Part shown: in pieces, positions 22,601 to 32,100 of the stretch | Layout: each line of letters opens with the position of its first letter | How positions within the stretch are numbered: the stretch's first letter is position 1 | NCBI RefSeq assembly: GCF_905220365.1 | Contig: NC_061135.1 | Location: 2,125,501 to 2,189,500, forward strand | Length of the DNA stretch: 64,000 nt | Origin: Vanessa cardui | Lineage: Eukaryota > Arthropoda > Insecta > Lepidoptera > Nymphalidae | Direction of reading: 5' to 3' | Notes under the pieces: model-generated | Told to the model about the DNA's origin: nothing | Database searches by the model: none | Seen by the model: the letters and a program-made list of their open reading frames with translations, nothing else | Translations under genes and position numbers: made by a program

Positions 22601-25600
22601 AATTAGATGTGTATGTATGAGTAGTAACTATTAGCAAATCACATCCAATATAAATATCTGAGTTTACTTTTACTCCTTCAATTGCAATAAGAATAGGTAG
22701 ACATCAAGTATAAAAATATCCGCACATAAAAAGTTCATTGCCTTGATGTTAATTGAAAAGTAATTCAAAACAGCTTGTAGTCTTCTCCAACAAATATTAC
22801 TTTCATTTTAATTTTTTGTGTCCTCAGGCGCCGATCCGACACTAAAGGATAAGAGCGGTAAGACGCCGTACGACCACGCGGTCGAAAACGGCCACACGGA
22901 GTGCGCCAAGCTGCTGGCGACCTTCGACCGCTCGGAGGAGGCCAAGAGCGGCCAGGAAGAGGACACCTCGGCCGACGACTTCCTTCTGGACGTTTACAAC
23001 CACGCCTTCTCCGAGGAGCTGATCGACCACGACCTGATGCTGGCACTGGTCAGGCACATACACATGAACATGCCCAAGGGCAGCATTTTGATATTCCTGC
23101 CGGGATACGACGACATCGTCGCCCTCAGGGATTTAATCCAGGGCTGCACGGAAATGAACGTTATGAAGTACCAGATTTTCACATTGCACAGCAATATGCA
23201 AACTTTGGACCAGAAGAAGGTGTTCAATCCTTTGCCGAATGCGAGGAAGATTATTATATCGACCAATATCGCGGAGACGTCCATCACGATCGACGATGTC
23301 GTGTACGTCATAGACTCGTGCAAGGTGAAGGAAAAGTACTACGAGTCCAATGGTGGGGTCTGTTCGCTGCAGTGCGTGTGGACCTCGAGGGCCTGTTGCC
23401 AGCAGAGAGCGGGCCGCGCCGGCAGGACCAAGCCCGGCCACTGCTTCCACATGTGCTCCAAGCGGAGATTCAAAACTCTACCCCTCAATTCCGTGCCAGA
23501 GATACTCAGAGTTCCTCTACAAGAATTGTGCCTCCACACTAAATTATTAGCCCCGGGCAACACGCCGATAGCCGATTTCTTAGCCAAAGCCCTAGAACCG
23601 CCCTCATTTTTGGCCGTCCGCAATGCCGTCACTTTACTGAAAACGATCGGAGCATTGACCTCTATGGAAGATTTAACGGAGATTGGTCAGCATTTGCTCG
23701 ATCTCACAGTCGAACCAAAGCTGGGCAAGATGCTGCTCTACGCGTGTGTCATGAAATGCCTCGACCCGATCTTGACAATCGTATGTAGCTTAGCCAACAA
23801 GGAACCGTTCCAGATATCGATGAATCCCGAAAACAGGAAAAAGGGTGGATTGGCCAGGAAAGAATTTGCCGCCGACTGCTTCTCTGACCATATGGCGTTG
23901 CTCAGGGCATTCCAAGCCTGGCAGGCCGCTAGAGCCAATGGCACGGAGAAGGCTTTCTGCGCGAAGTATTTGATTTGCGGTGCAACTATGGAAATGATTG
24001 TGGGCTTCCGATCCCAATTATTGGCCCAACTTAGGGCTCTATGCCTCGTTAAAGCCAGAGGCTCCGGGGACATAAAAGATGTAAATATAAATTCTGAGAA
24101 GTGGCACGTTGTTAAAGCCGTCTTGGTGAGTGGCCTCTACCCCTCCATAGCGAGGGTAGATCGGGACTCGAGTACGTTGAGGACTTCTAAAGAAGTAAAA
24201 GTAGCCTTTCATCCAAGTTCTACCCTACACCGGGGAGGTGGTGTCACTGGATCGCAAAAGTCGGTTCAAAACCTGCCGACTGATTGGGTTGTTTTTGAGG
24301 AAATATCGCGTGTTGGGCGGTTTTGCTTTATTCGCTGTAATACTCTGGTAACTCCACTAACAGTTGCTCTATTCGGAGGACCATTGAGACTCAAGAGCGG
24401 GGCGTTCACTCAGAGGGCAAACCCTCCAGGTCTATCGAGCGATTCCGATAGTGAAGCAGACGAGAACAACTCCTCGCCGGACACGGCAGTATTGACCCTC
24501 GACGACTGGATGGCGTTCACGGCCGACGCGTCCGACGCCATCAGCGTGTACTACCTGAGGCAAAAGCTCAGCGCACTGGTACTCCGTCGCATGTCGAATC
24601 CCGCCAAACCCATGAGTCCGCTGGATGAGCAAATTTTAAGCACAGTGGTGCACGTCATCGGCGCTGAAGAGAAAAACATAGGATTGATTCAACCGAGCGG
24701 CATCGGGCAGAGGCCGAAACCTTTGACGCTAGATTCACCCAATTGGCGGATGCGCGTCGACGAGGAGCAGTACCGGCACGAGAACAAGTACTATCCACAG
24801 TACGGTCAAAACGACTACGGAAACAACTACTACCAGAACAACTACGGGTACCGGAACGGCCAAAGGCCGGGCTGGAGGAGCGACGGCATGCCGCAGGGGT
24901 TCTCGCCGCAGTCGTACAGCGGGCCGAAGAGCCCCATGTCGCCCAACGGGAAGCTTCTGTTGGCGAATATCGAGAAGTACGCGGAGGCCAGCGACGGCAG
25001 CGTGCGCTACTTCGTGGCCAAGGCCGACGACGTGCACGCCGTGGAGGCTGCGCAGGCCAGCGGCACCTTCGCCTTCTCGCAGAACACCGCCAAGAAGCTG
25101 CAGAAGGCGCAACAGGTGACACCTCGCCCTAACATTGACTCCTCATTACATGCATTTTTGACGACCTCCGTGGTCGAGTGGTGTGTATACCGGTTTTCAT
25201 GGGTACGCCACTCTGAGGTCCCGGGTTCGATTCCCGGCCGAGTCAATGTAGTAGATTAGTTTTCTATGTTGTCTTGGGTCTGGGTGTTGGTACCGTCGTT
25301 ACTTCTGATTGTCCATAACACAAGTGCTTTAGCTACTTACATTGGGATCAGAGTAATGTATGTGATGTTGTCTCATATTTATTATATTTATTATTATTAT
25401 ATTGCTTTTCTTAATTATTTTTGAATATATTCTCTTATCGTTTGTTTGTATGTCGTATCAATGCTCTTCCTCTGACTTAAGAAAAAGAAATCTAACTTTG
25501 TCCTCACCGAGGAGCGCCGCACTGACTCTGTCCTTTCCCCAGGAGGGTCACCGAGTGGTGGTGCTGTTCTCAGTGGCCAGCGCCTCCAAGTTCGTGGGCG

Positions 25601-26438
25601 CGGCCGCGCTCATGGACTCCGGCGCGCTGGACTGGCTCAGCGGGCAGCACGCTCCGTACCACATGCTGCGGTTAGTACCAGCGTCCTAAGTTAATGTAAT
25701 AGTCTAAGTGATCATTTTTGCCTATAACAAGCGCGCTAAGAAATTTAATCTCTTTCTTTATCCGATCAGGATATGCCCCTCATCTGAGTTATTTGCACAC
25801 AGACACACTTTAAACAAATCGTAACTAGCTTTTTCGGATTCTTTTTTTTTTATAGTATAGGTTGGCGGACGAGCATATGAGCCACCTGCTGGTAAGTGGT
25901 CACCATCACCCATAGACAATGACGCTGTAAGAAATATTAACTATTACTTACATCGTCAATGCGCCACCAACCTTGGGAACTAAGATGCTATGTCCCTTGT
26001 GCCTGTAGTTACACTGGCTCACTCACCCTTCAAACCGGAACACAACAATACTGAGTACTGTTATTTGGCGGTAGAATAACTGATGACTCGGTGGTACCTA
26101 CCCAGACGGGCTTGCACAAAGCCCTACCACCAAGTAAAACACCTCGTCGGAAGTCTAAAACTGTAAGACCAGTCAAATAATCGGTGTCCATTTTTAGACA
26201 CATAGCGAACTCCCTGACGGGCGGCAGTCGCGTGGCGGGCGCGCGAGACGGCACGGAGCTGTGCGGCGCGGCGGGGCGGGCGATGCTCGCAGCGCTCACT
26301 TCCCGCAGGCGACACCCGCACGCACAGCACACACATGGCCAGCACTCGCAGCACGCACAGCACACACATGGTCAGCACTCGCAGCATGCCCACCCCCACC
26401 AACCAAGACCCATTCAGAAGCACTCCGGTGACCTATAG
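16633..26438 (+). CDS. YTHDC2: YTHDC2-type 3'-5' RNA helicase (bgcn relative)
   Basis: DEAH-box RNA helicase; vertebrate YTHDC2 drives the mitosis-to-meiosis switch with MEIOC and XRN1, and Drosophila bgcn is its divergent relative. Twelve exons, all in phase: 16633-16846, 17090-17316, 17751-17852, 18255-18401, 18626-18773, 19359-19506, 20635-20810, 21330-21442, 21810-21951, 22828-25115, 25543-25670, 26198-26438; about 1357 aa. Domains: R3H (about 40-95, motif RGFIH); helicase core with motif I GATGCGKT (187-194), motif II DEVH (287-290), SAT, and motif VI QQRAGRAGR (about 664-672); an ankyrin insert (about 430-510); then HA2 and OB regions; a low-complexity Y/N/G stretch; a divergent YTH region (about 1196-1310); and a His-rich tail. 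Unlike bgcn, the ATPase motifs are intact. The YTH cage tryptophans are not conserved (see findings). A poly-A signal lies near 26992. Confidence 0.93.
17871..18177 (-). repeat. tRNA-derived SINE (Metulj/HaSE-like), full length, with TSD
   Basis: Intron 3 of YTHDC2. Read on the minus strand it has a tRNA-like head (GAGTCGAGATGGCCCAGTGG A-box region and a GGGTTTGAACCC-type B box seen on the plus strand), a conserved body, and a GTT-repeat tail (CAACAACAAC on plus). A direct repeat TATATGCTATATA flanks it at about 17858-17870 and 18178-18190, a perfect target-site duplication. The family name is from memory and unverified. Confidence 0.85.
18938..19155 (+). repeat. Dispersed retroelement 3'-end fragment
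   Basis: YTHDC2 intron 5. It shares a long pattern with 44570-44870: AAAATCGGTCCAGCC (variant), CAGACAGACAG, TTGGTATATGTA, ATTTTATTATATGTATAGA. This is a common lepidopteran interspersed repeat; no coding sequence is left. Confidence 0.55.
19227..19330. mobile_element. Short MITE with inverted ends next to an exon
   Basis: The left end reads GACACAAATTAGATGTAGCA and the right end reads TATCTAAGTTGTGTCGTACT, an inverted pair. A longer relative lies at 37332-37681. The right end falls about 28 bp from the acceptor of YTHDC2 exon 6. This copy is an internally deleted derivative of only about 100 bp. Confidence 0.6.
19536..19848 (-). repeat. Dispersed SINE-like repeat, family 2, copy 1
   Basis: YTHDC2 intron 6. 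Contains GTTGGCGGATGAGCATATGA, GTAAGTGGTCACCAT, ACCTTGGGAACTAAGAT, TACTGTTATTTGGCGGTAGA and ACGGGCTTGCACAAAGCCCT. The T-run at the left end is a poly-A tail on the minus strand, so the element lies in minus orientation. Other copies: 25843, 28760, 38812 and decayed ones at 45340 and 48927. Confidence 0.75.
20008..20531. mobile_element. MITE with terminal inverted repeats of about 80 bp
   Basis: YTHDC2 intron 6. The left arm starts TATAGTTTGTTCGCGTTAAG (20008) and the right arm is its near-perfect inverse ending at 20531. Both arms contain TTTACCGGC, ACTCCGCCCCC and GACCAATCAAATCTTTT. The arms span about 82-85 bp with a few substitutions and a 2-bp indel. The core is AT-rich and non-coding. 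Confidence 0.8.
21508..21748 (+). repeat. tRNA-derived SINE, 5'-truncated copy
   Basis: YTHDC2 intron 8. It starts at the CTTAACCGATGATTGCGGGT region (A box lost) and has a B box GGGTTCAAACCC and a tail CAGGCTGTTGTTGTTG. Same family as 17871-18177, opposite orientation. The middle is slightly shortened. Confidence 0.75.
21951..22336 (+). repeat. 76-bp tandem repeat starting at a splice donor
   Basis: About five units with a period of 76 bp (TGATACTTTAAG at 21971, 22047, 22123 and 22199, plus a diverged last unit). It begins about 20 bp inside YTHDC2 intron 9. The donor-spanning decamer GGTACCGCAC at 21951-21960 recurs at 22259-22268 at the start of the last unit. Inner units share the segment GTTCTTGTAGCACGAG, then CACTTTGG or CGCTTTGG, then CCAATCGTGTGATCA. 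Confidence 0.85.
25157..25383 (+). repeat. tRNA-derived SINE, family 3, with tRNA head
   Basis: YTHDC2 intron 10. The head at about 25165-25248 has an A-box-like GTGGTCGAGTGGTG and a B box GGGTTCGATTCCC. The body runs TTGTCTTGGGTCTGGGTGTT ... ACATTGGGATCAGAGTAATG, and similar body sequence recurs inverted at 37851-38058 and 42135-42205. It is an element rather than a functional tRNA gene because the head lacks a clear anticodon arm and is fused to the body. Confidence 0.75.
25843..26134 (-). repeat. Dispersed SINE-like repeat, family 2, copy 2
   Basis: YTHDC2 intron 11, about 60 bp before the last exon. Same landmarks as copy 1: GGTTGGCGGACGAGCATATG, ACCTTGGGAACTAAGATG, ACGGGCTTGCACAAAGCCCT. 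The T-run at the left is the tail. Confidence 0.75.
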
Positions 26439-27302
26439 TGACGTAATCGACACGGGCGACCAAAATACTTTGGACTCTAGTTCGCTTTATACTCTAAAGG
26501 CAAAACGGTCAACGGACTGGCGTCAACTTGAAAATGACTGAGATTTGATGACGCGTCCGCTTGCTCTGTGACTTCCAACGCTTCGTTATATATTATGTAA
26601 CTTTTAAGAACATGTCCTGATTTAAGTATTCACTCAGAAATGTATAAAAAACGAATCGTCTTCACTCATTGATTACTGTAATCTATACACCTCTACGTAT
26701 GTACAACGCATGGTTGCACCTGATAAATTATTTGTCTATGAATGTTGAAAGAACTAAGCTTCGTTATGCTAGTTATAGCTTAGTAACTATACTAATGGTT
26801 GTTTGTTTATATCAATATGAATTGGTTAAGTATACGGACCAGCCGCTAGGTGACTTGCGCACTAGTCGCACTAAATGCACTAAATGCACTAGCCGCACTA
26901 ATTAAACAACGTTAAAGATTATAGAATATATTCGTTAAGGTGCTCGTAGCAATGAAGCTATTACTTTTGATAAGATTAACGATTAATTTTGTAATAAAGT
27001 TAATAAATATTTTTATTTACAACATTGCGTTTCTTGTGACATTTATACATTAATCGAAAAGTATTATAATTTATGTCATATATATACTCTATTCCAACCG
27101 TAAGAGGAGAAAAGCCGAATAAACAGCATTTGACAGCAAATTGCGAGAGTTTGATCAAAATATGATAAATAAGGTTTTTTTTGCGAAAAACATGCGTTTT
27201 GAACGTTGGCGAAACTGTTATCGGACTTCTGGAAGTAAACTTAAATAAGTAGTTAATCGTAATAGTGTTATAAATAATGATATATAAACCATAAACACAG
27301 TA
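26439..27302. other. YTHDC2 3' UTR and spacer
   Basis: No coding exon is seen. AATAAA-like signals near 26992 probably end the YTHDC2 transcript. Around 26860-26905 there is a short low-complexity ACTAAATGCACTA-type repeat. Confidence 0.5.
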
Positions 27303-27311
27303 ATGCACAAT

Positions 27312-27344
27312 ATGGCTGAGTTATTAGCAAAACGCGAAAAATAC
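27312..27344 (+). CDS. Possible short first coding exon, unidentified
   Basis: ATG followed by 11 codons (MAELLAKREKY) running straight into a good donor GTAAGT. The composition looks like a true N-terminus, but no matching downstream exon was identified before the Xpd gene on the other strand. It could be the first exon of a gene with a long intron, possibly linked to the plus-strand exon at 36665, or chance. Very uncertain. Confidence 0.2.
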
Positions 27345-28759
27345 GTAAGTTTAATGTTTTTTTATCTTTATTCCTACTTCGATTGGAGTAGGCTATATGT
27401 CTTATCTGACGCACGCATTATAGACAATGAAAACGACAATAATATAGTATTATTGTCACATTCATATAGTATATTATTTATAAAAATATATAATAATACA
27501 TAGTTTCAATTATAAAGTACTTTGTTGACACTTTATTACCATAATGTTAAAATGAATTTATTTGTTTTATTTTAAAGAAAATTTAAAATAGTGATCTTGC
27601 TGATTGATATTTAAATATAAATGTACTATTAGTAATAAATTGTACCCTATGTGATGGAAATAAGGTCAATTTTGTTGATTTTTAAATTGTCCATTGCATG
27701 AAATTTTATTTACAAATTTAGGGTAATAAAATTTGTTTATTGTACTAGGAAAGCTTGTATTACATAGAACTGTTAAGTTTTGTACAGATCGTAATATTCT
27801 TGATATTTATTTAAGGATATGTGATAGATGACCTTGATCTCTATAAAAATTCTAATTAATTCATTAATTTTGAGAGACTTTGTTTTGTATCAAATTTGAA
27901 AATGTTTTAGTCTGCGGTATTTGGTCCAAGGTAGAGTTTCCGAGTAAAGCTTAATCGATATTAACTTTAGCATTTAACGTTTTAATGCAACTGTACTTAA
28001 TGATCACCCTATTTTTTATTAAATAAAGAAAATTATTAAACATAGATTATTAATAAAAAAATATTTTAGTGCAATTCTGATACTCAAGTAAAGACTCATT
28101 CGTTAATTTGATTCACAGCTTTTAACAAAAATGTTAGATTGATTCTGTATTAAATATAATATAACGAAACTTTGCTCATTCAGTTAGGATTAATATTAAC
28201 TGTCCAGCTTAAAATAACTTATGTTTGTGTACTTCGTTTACGAGTTGACCAATGATAGATTAGCATTAGTGCTATTAATTGTTATGGTGTGTGCTTCTTA
28301 ACATTTTCTATAAGCCAAGACAAAATAACTGGGACTCAGAATTTATCTGTAACTAAATGTTAAACGTTGTCCGATTTTAAAAACAGTGTGGATGAAAAAT
28401 AAAAAAAATCTTTAATTACAAAATGCATTTTATTTTTCGTATCTTATCATTGTTGGACATTTGGTTCTATTTCTATGTATTATTTACAAACTTCATTAAT
28501 ATATAACAAGTCATTTGTAACAGTATAGATCAGTCCCGCTGTTTCTTTTAATGATATGTGTTGAATGGGTCAACACATCTGCGTTATAAAAATGTATGTG
28601 TCATGAATATCAGTTTCTTTGAAGACTAGGTGTAATTTATGTTTCAAATTCAAAAATTATCTTAAATTGTTCTTTTAATATTCATTAGTACCACGCTTAA
28701 ATCTATCTTTTCTCATCATCTACCTCTATGTACAGCACAAAAGGTAAACTTTGTAATTT
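27345..28759. other. AT-rich spacer, nothing recognised
   Basis: Strongly AT-rich. I see no coding exon, RNA gene or clear repeat in this stretch. It could be an intron if 27312-27344 is a real exon. Confidence 0.45.
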
Positions 28760-29056
28760 TTTTTTTTATGGTATAGGTTGGCGGACGAGCATATGGGCCA
28801 CCTGATGGTAAGTGGTCACCATCGCCCATAGACATTAACGCTGTAAGAATTATTAACTATTCCTTACATTGTCAATGTGCCACCAACCTTGGGAACTAAG
28901 ATGTTATGTCCCTTTTGCCTGTAGTTACACTGGCTCACTCACCCTTCAGACCGGAACACAACAATACCGAGTACTGTTGTTTGGCGGTAGAATAACTGAT
29001 GAGTGGGTGGTACCTACCCAGACGGGCTTGCACAAAGCCCTACCACCAAGTAAAGT
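28760..29056 (-). repeat. Dispersed SINE-like repeat, family 2, copy 3
   Basis: Best-preserved copy of this family, about 50 bp downstream of the Xpd stop codon and probably in its 3' UTR or flank. Landmarks: GGTTGGCGGACGAGCATATG, ACCTTGGGAACTAAGATG, GGCGGTAGAATAACTGATGA, ACGGGCTTGCACAAAGCCCT. Confidence 0.75.
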
Positions 29057-29104
29057 AATACTCAATCGCTTTCCCTTCCAATGTTTTGTTGACTCGTCAG
29101 CAGC

Positions 29105-32100
29105 TCACTTCTGGATGACTTGTTTCTCGATTTTGTCCTGTTGCTCCTGCGACTGCAGCTGCTGCAGCGTGAGCAGCGACACTCCGAGCTGGTCTTCGCG
29201 AGTGAAAGGCTGCGCCATCTGCCGAAGCCAGCGCTTGCTTATCTGTGGACGAAGAGTCGTGAGAGATTAATTTAAAAGGTTTTTGATAAGTTTATCAAAA
29301 TGATATGTTTGTACTTGTAGTTACTTTACTTTCTAATGACGAGAAATGTTAATAATAATGGCTTTTGAAAATGTTGCATTGGCATTTTAAAACGAATGAG
29401 TGGTTAGCTGCAATGTTTGCAGATAGTCGGCAGATGTTCTAGTAAACAGATATGTCATTAACGCACAAAAAGTGAAGACTAGAAAACGTCCTAATTGGGA
29501 GGTTTGCCTTTAGTCGTTTTACGTATACGTGATACTACATCATAATTACGTAGTAATACGTTTTGCGCAATTAAAACATCTAGTTATCCCTTTTACTTAT
29601 TGTTTTTATCAAGCTATCCTTTTTACTTGTAACGAAATGTAGAATAAACGGTCCCCGGCGCGGCACACTTTTTCTGTTGTTTAGTATGGGTATAACATAT
29701 CTGTTTATTAGAATATCATTGGCTAACTGTCAATTACTTTAAGGTTTGTTTATTTTTCATTTGAAAGTGCAGTTACTTGTTGTGCGTTTGTGTGCGTGTA
29801 TACGTGGGCGTGGTACCTGTACGGCCTCCTCGGTGCTGAGGTTGCAGAGCGAGTCCCGCAGATGCTCCTGTATCCAGCGCGGCAGCTTGCTGCGCTTGTC
29901 GGCGCGGCTGAAGCGCTTGTCCGCGAATATCATTATACCGTAGTCGGTCTTCCCCCTGCGGACACGACAAGCTGTAGGGCGGTCGCCAGTGCAAGCGGCC
30001 CGGGGGAGGGCTGTGTGGGGTGTGGGGTGGTGGGTCACTCACCGCAGCACGCGGCCCACGCACTGCGCGGCGTGGCGCCATCAAGTACGCTGCTGTAGGG
30101 CGGTCGCCAGTGCAAGTGGCCCGGGGGGAGGGGTGTGGGGTGTGGGGGGGGTCACTCACCGCAGCACGCGGCCCACGCACTGCGCGGCGTGGCGCCATCA
30201 AGTACGCTGCTGTAGGGCGGTCGCCAGTGCAAGTGGCCCGGGGGGAGGGGTGTGGGGTGTGGGGGGGGTCACTCACCGCAGCACGCGGCCCACGCACTGC
30301 GCGGCGTGGCGCCATCAAGTACGCTGCTGTAGGGCGGTCGCCAGTGCAAGTGGCCCGGGGGGAGGGGTGTGGGGTGTGGGGGGGGTCACTCACCGCAGCA
30401 CGCGGCCCACGCACTGCGCGGCGTGGCGCCATCAAGTACGCTGCTGTAGGGCGGTCGCCAGTGCAAGTGGCCCGGGGGGAGGGGGGGGGGGTGTGGGGGG
30501 GGTCACTCACCGCAGCACGCGGCCCACGCACTGCGCGGCGTGGCGCCATCAAGTACGCTGCTGTAGGGCGGTCGCCAGTGCAAGTGGCCCGGGGGGAGGG
30601 GTGTGGGGTGTGGGGGGGGTCACTCACCGCAGCACGCGGCCCACGCACTGCGCGGCGTGGCGCCATCAAGTACGCTGCTGTAGGGCGGTCGCCAGTGCAA
30701 GTGGCCCGGGGGGAGGGGTGTGGGGTGTGGGGGGGGTCACTCACCGCAGCACGCGGCCCACGCACTGCGCGGCGTGGCGCCATCAAGTACGCTGCTGTAG
30801 GGCGGTCGCCAGTGCAAGTGGCCCGGGGGGAGGGGTGTGGGGTGTGGGGGGGGTCACTCACCGCAGCACACGTCCCACGCACTGCGCGGCGTGGCGCATG
30901 GCGTCGAATGTTAGGAAGTCGTTCTCGCGTATCTGGAACTGGTCGCGCAGGTAGTCGAGGCGCGCCTTGAGGATGCGGCTCTGCGTGAACACGTACGGGA
31001 TGCCGAACATGAGCACGGCGCGGCCGAGGTGGTGGTCGAAGTCCACGCCCTCCGACACCTTGCCGCGCGCCACCGACAGCAGCACGCCGCCGCGCCCCGA
31101 CTCGCACGCCTGCAACACGCCGCTCTCAGCTAGGGCTGCGCCCCGCGCCGCCCCGGGCCGCCCTCGGGCGGCGGGGAGCGCCACCTACCTTGATGTAGTT
31201 GATCAACGCGAAACTCGTCTCAGCCGAGTCTTGCGTCTCTATGAACAGCAACTTGTGTCGCTGCAGACTCGCCACCACTCCTGAAACGATAATAACGTGT
31301 TGTAATTAATTTAACACACATGTATATAAAATGATACAGTTTTCACTATTCGTAATACATCACTCCACAAATATAATTATATTTGTTGTTATGTTATTGT
31401 AATCACGACAATATAACAACAAATTTATCCGTACAGTTTTATTTAAAAAACACCAGTTACTTTGCAGGACTACTAGCATAATAAACAAAAACATTTGTCA
31501 TTGAGACTCTTTTTGCAAAAGATAACAGACTATTTTCTTGTTGTCCTCTCTAACGCTTCTTAAGTCTATATTTAACAGTGAGAACTAATAGGCTACGTCC
31601 CGTTTCCTATGCGTTATTATGGATACTATCGTATCGGAGTACGGAGGCTGTACTCACCCTGGTCGTACCACGCCCCCACTACACTCTCCAGATACATGTA
31701 GGACGTGAAGAAGCAGACCACGCCGTCCGGCACACACGACGCTATCTGCAAGGAGGACAAAGTCAAAGTCAAAAACCTTTATTCAAAATAAAAGTGTTTA
31801 CACTTTCTTATTGATTGTCGATAATCTACCACGGGTTCGGAATATAACACCTCAGACCTGAGAAGAACCGGCGAAAGAAACTCAGCGGGATATATATATT
31901 TTTTTTTATAATGTCAATTTATAATTTACAACAATAAACATATTTCTGTTATTTGAAACAGCCTGGAGGCGATCATCTCATTCCCAAGGTGTGCAGTCAA
32001 CTAGAAAATCATTAGTGCTTTAAATTCCTTAGGACACAAACGCTCTTTAACGATTCTACACACACACAATGTATATATTTTTAAATAATTTAGTACATTA

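Noticed and set aside
22818..22827. Separate gene starting at the open frame of exon 10 of YTHDC2
   Set aside because: The acceptor at 22827 and phase continuity with exon 9 (ankyrin region) make it an internal exon.
24655..25122. Arg-rich open frames opposite and beside YTHDC2 exon 10
   Set aside because: GC-rich codon-bias shadows of the true exon.
25165..25248. tRNA gene candidate with A and B boxes
   Set aside because: It is the head of a SINE: it continues into a repeat body found elsewhere, and no proper cloverleaf with anticodon could be drawn.
29773..31107. Long open frames of 444, 321 and 316 codons on both strands across the Xpd array
   Set aside because: They result from a 117-bp (39-codon) repeat without stops in those frames. 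The real coding exon is in another frame at 31109-30862.
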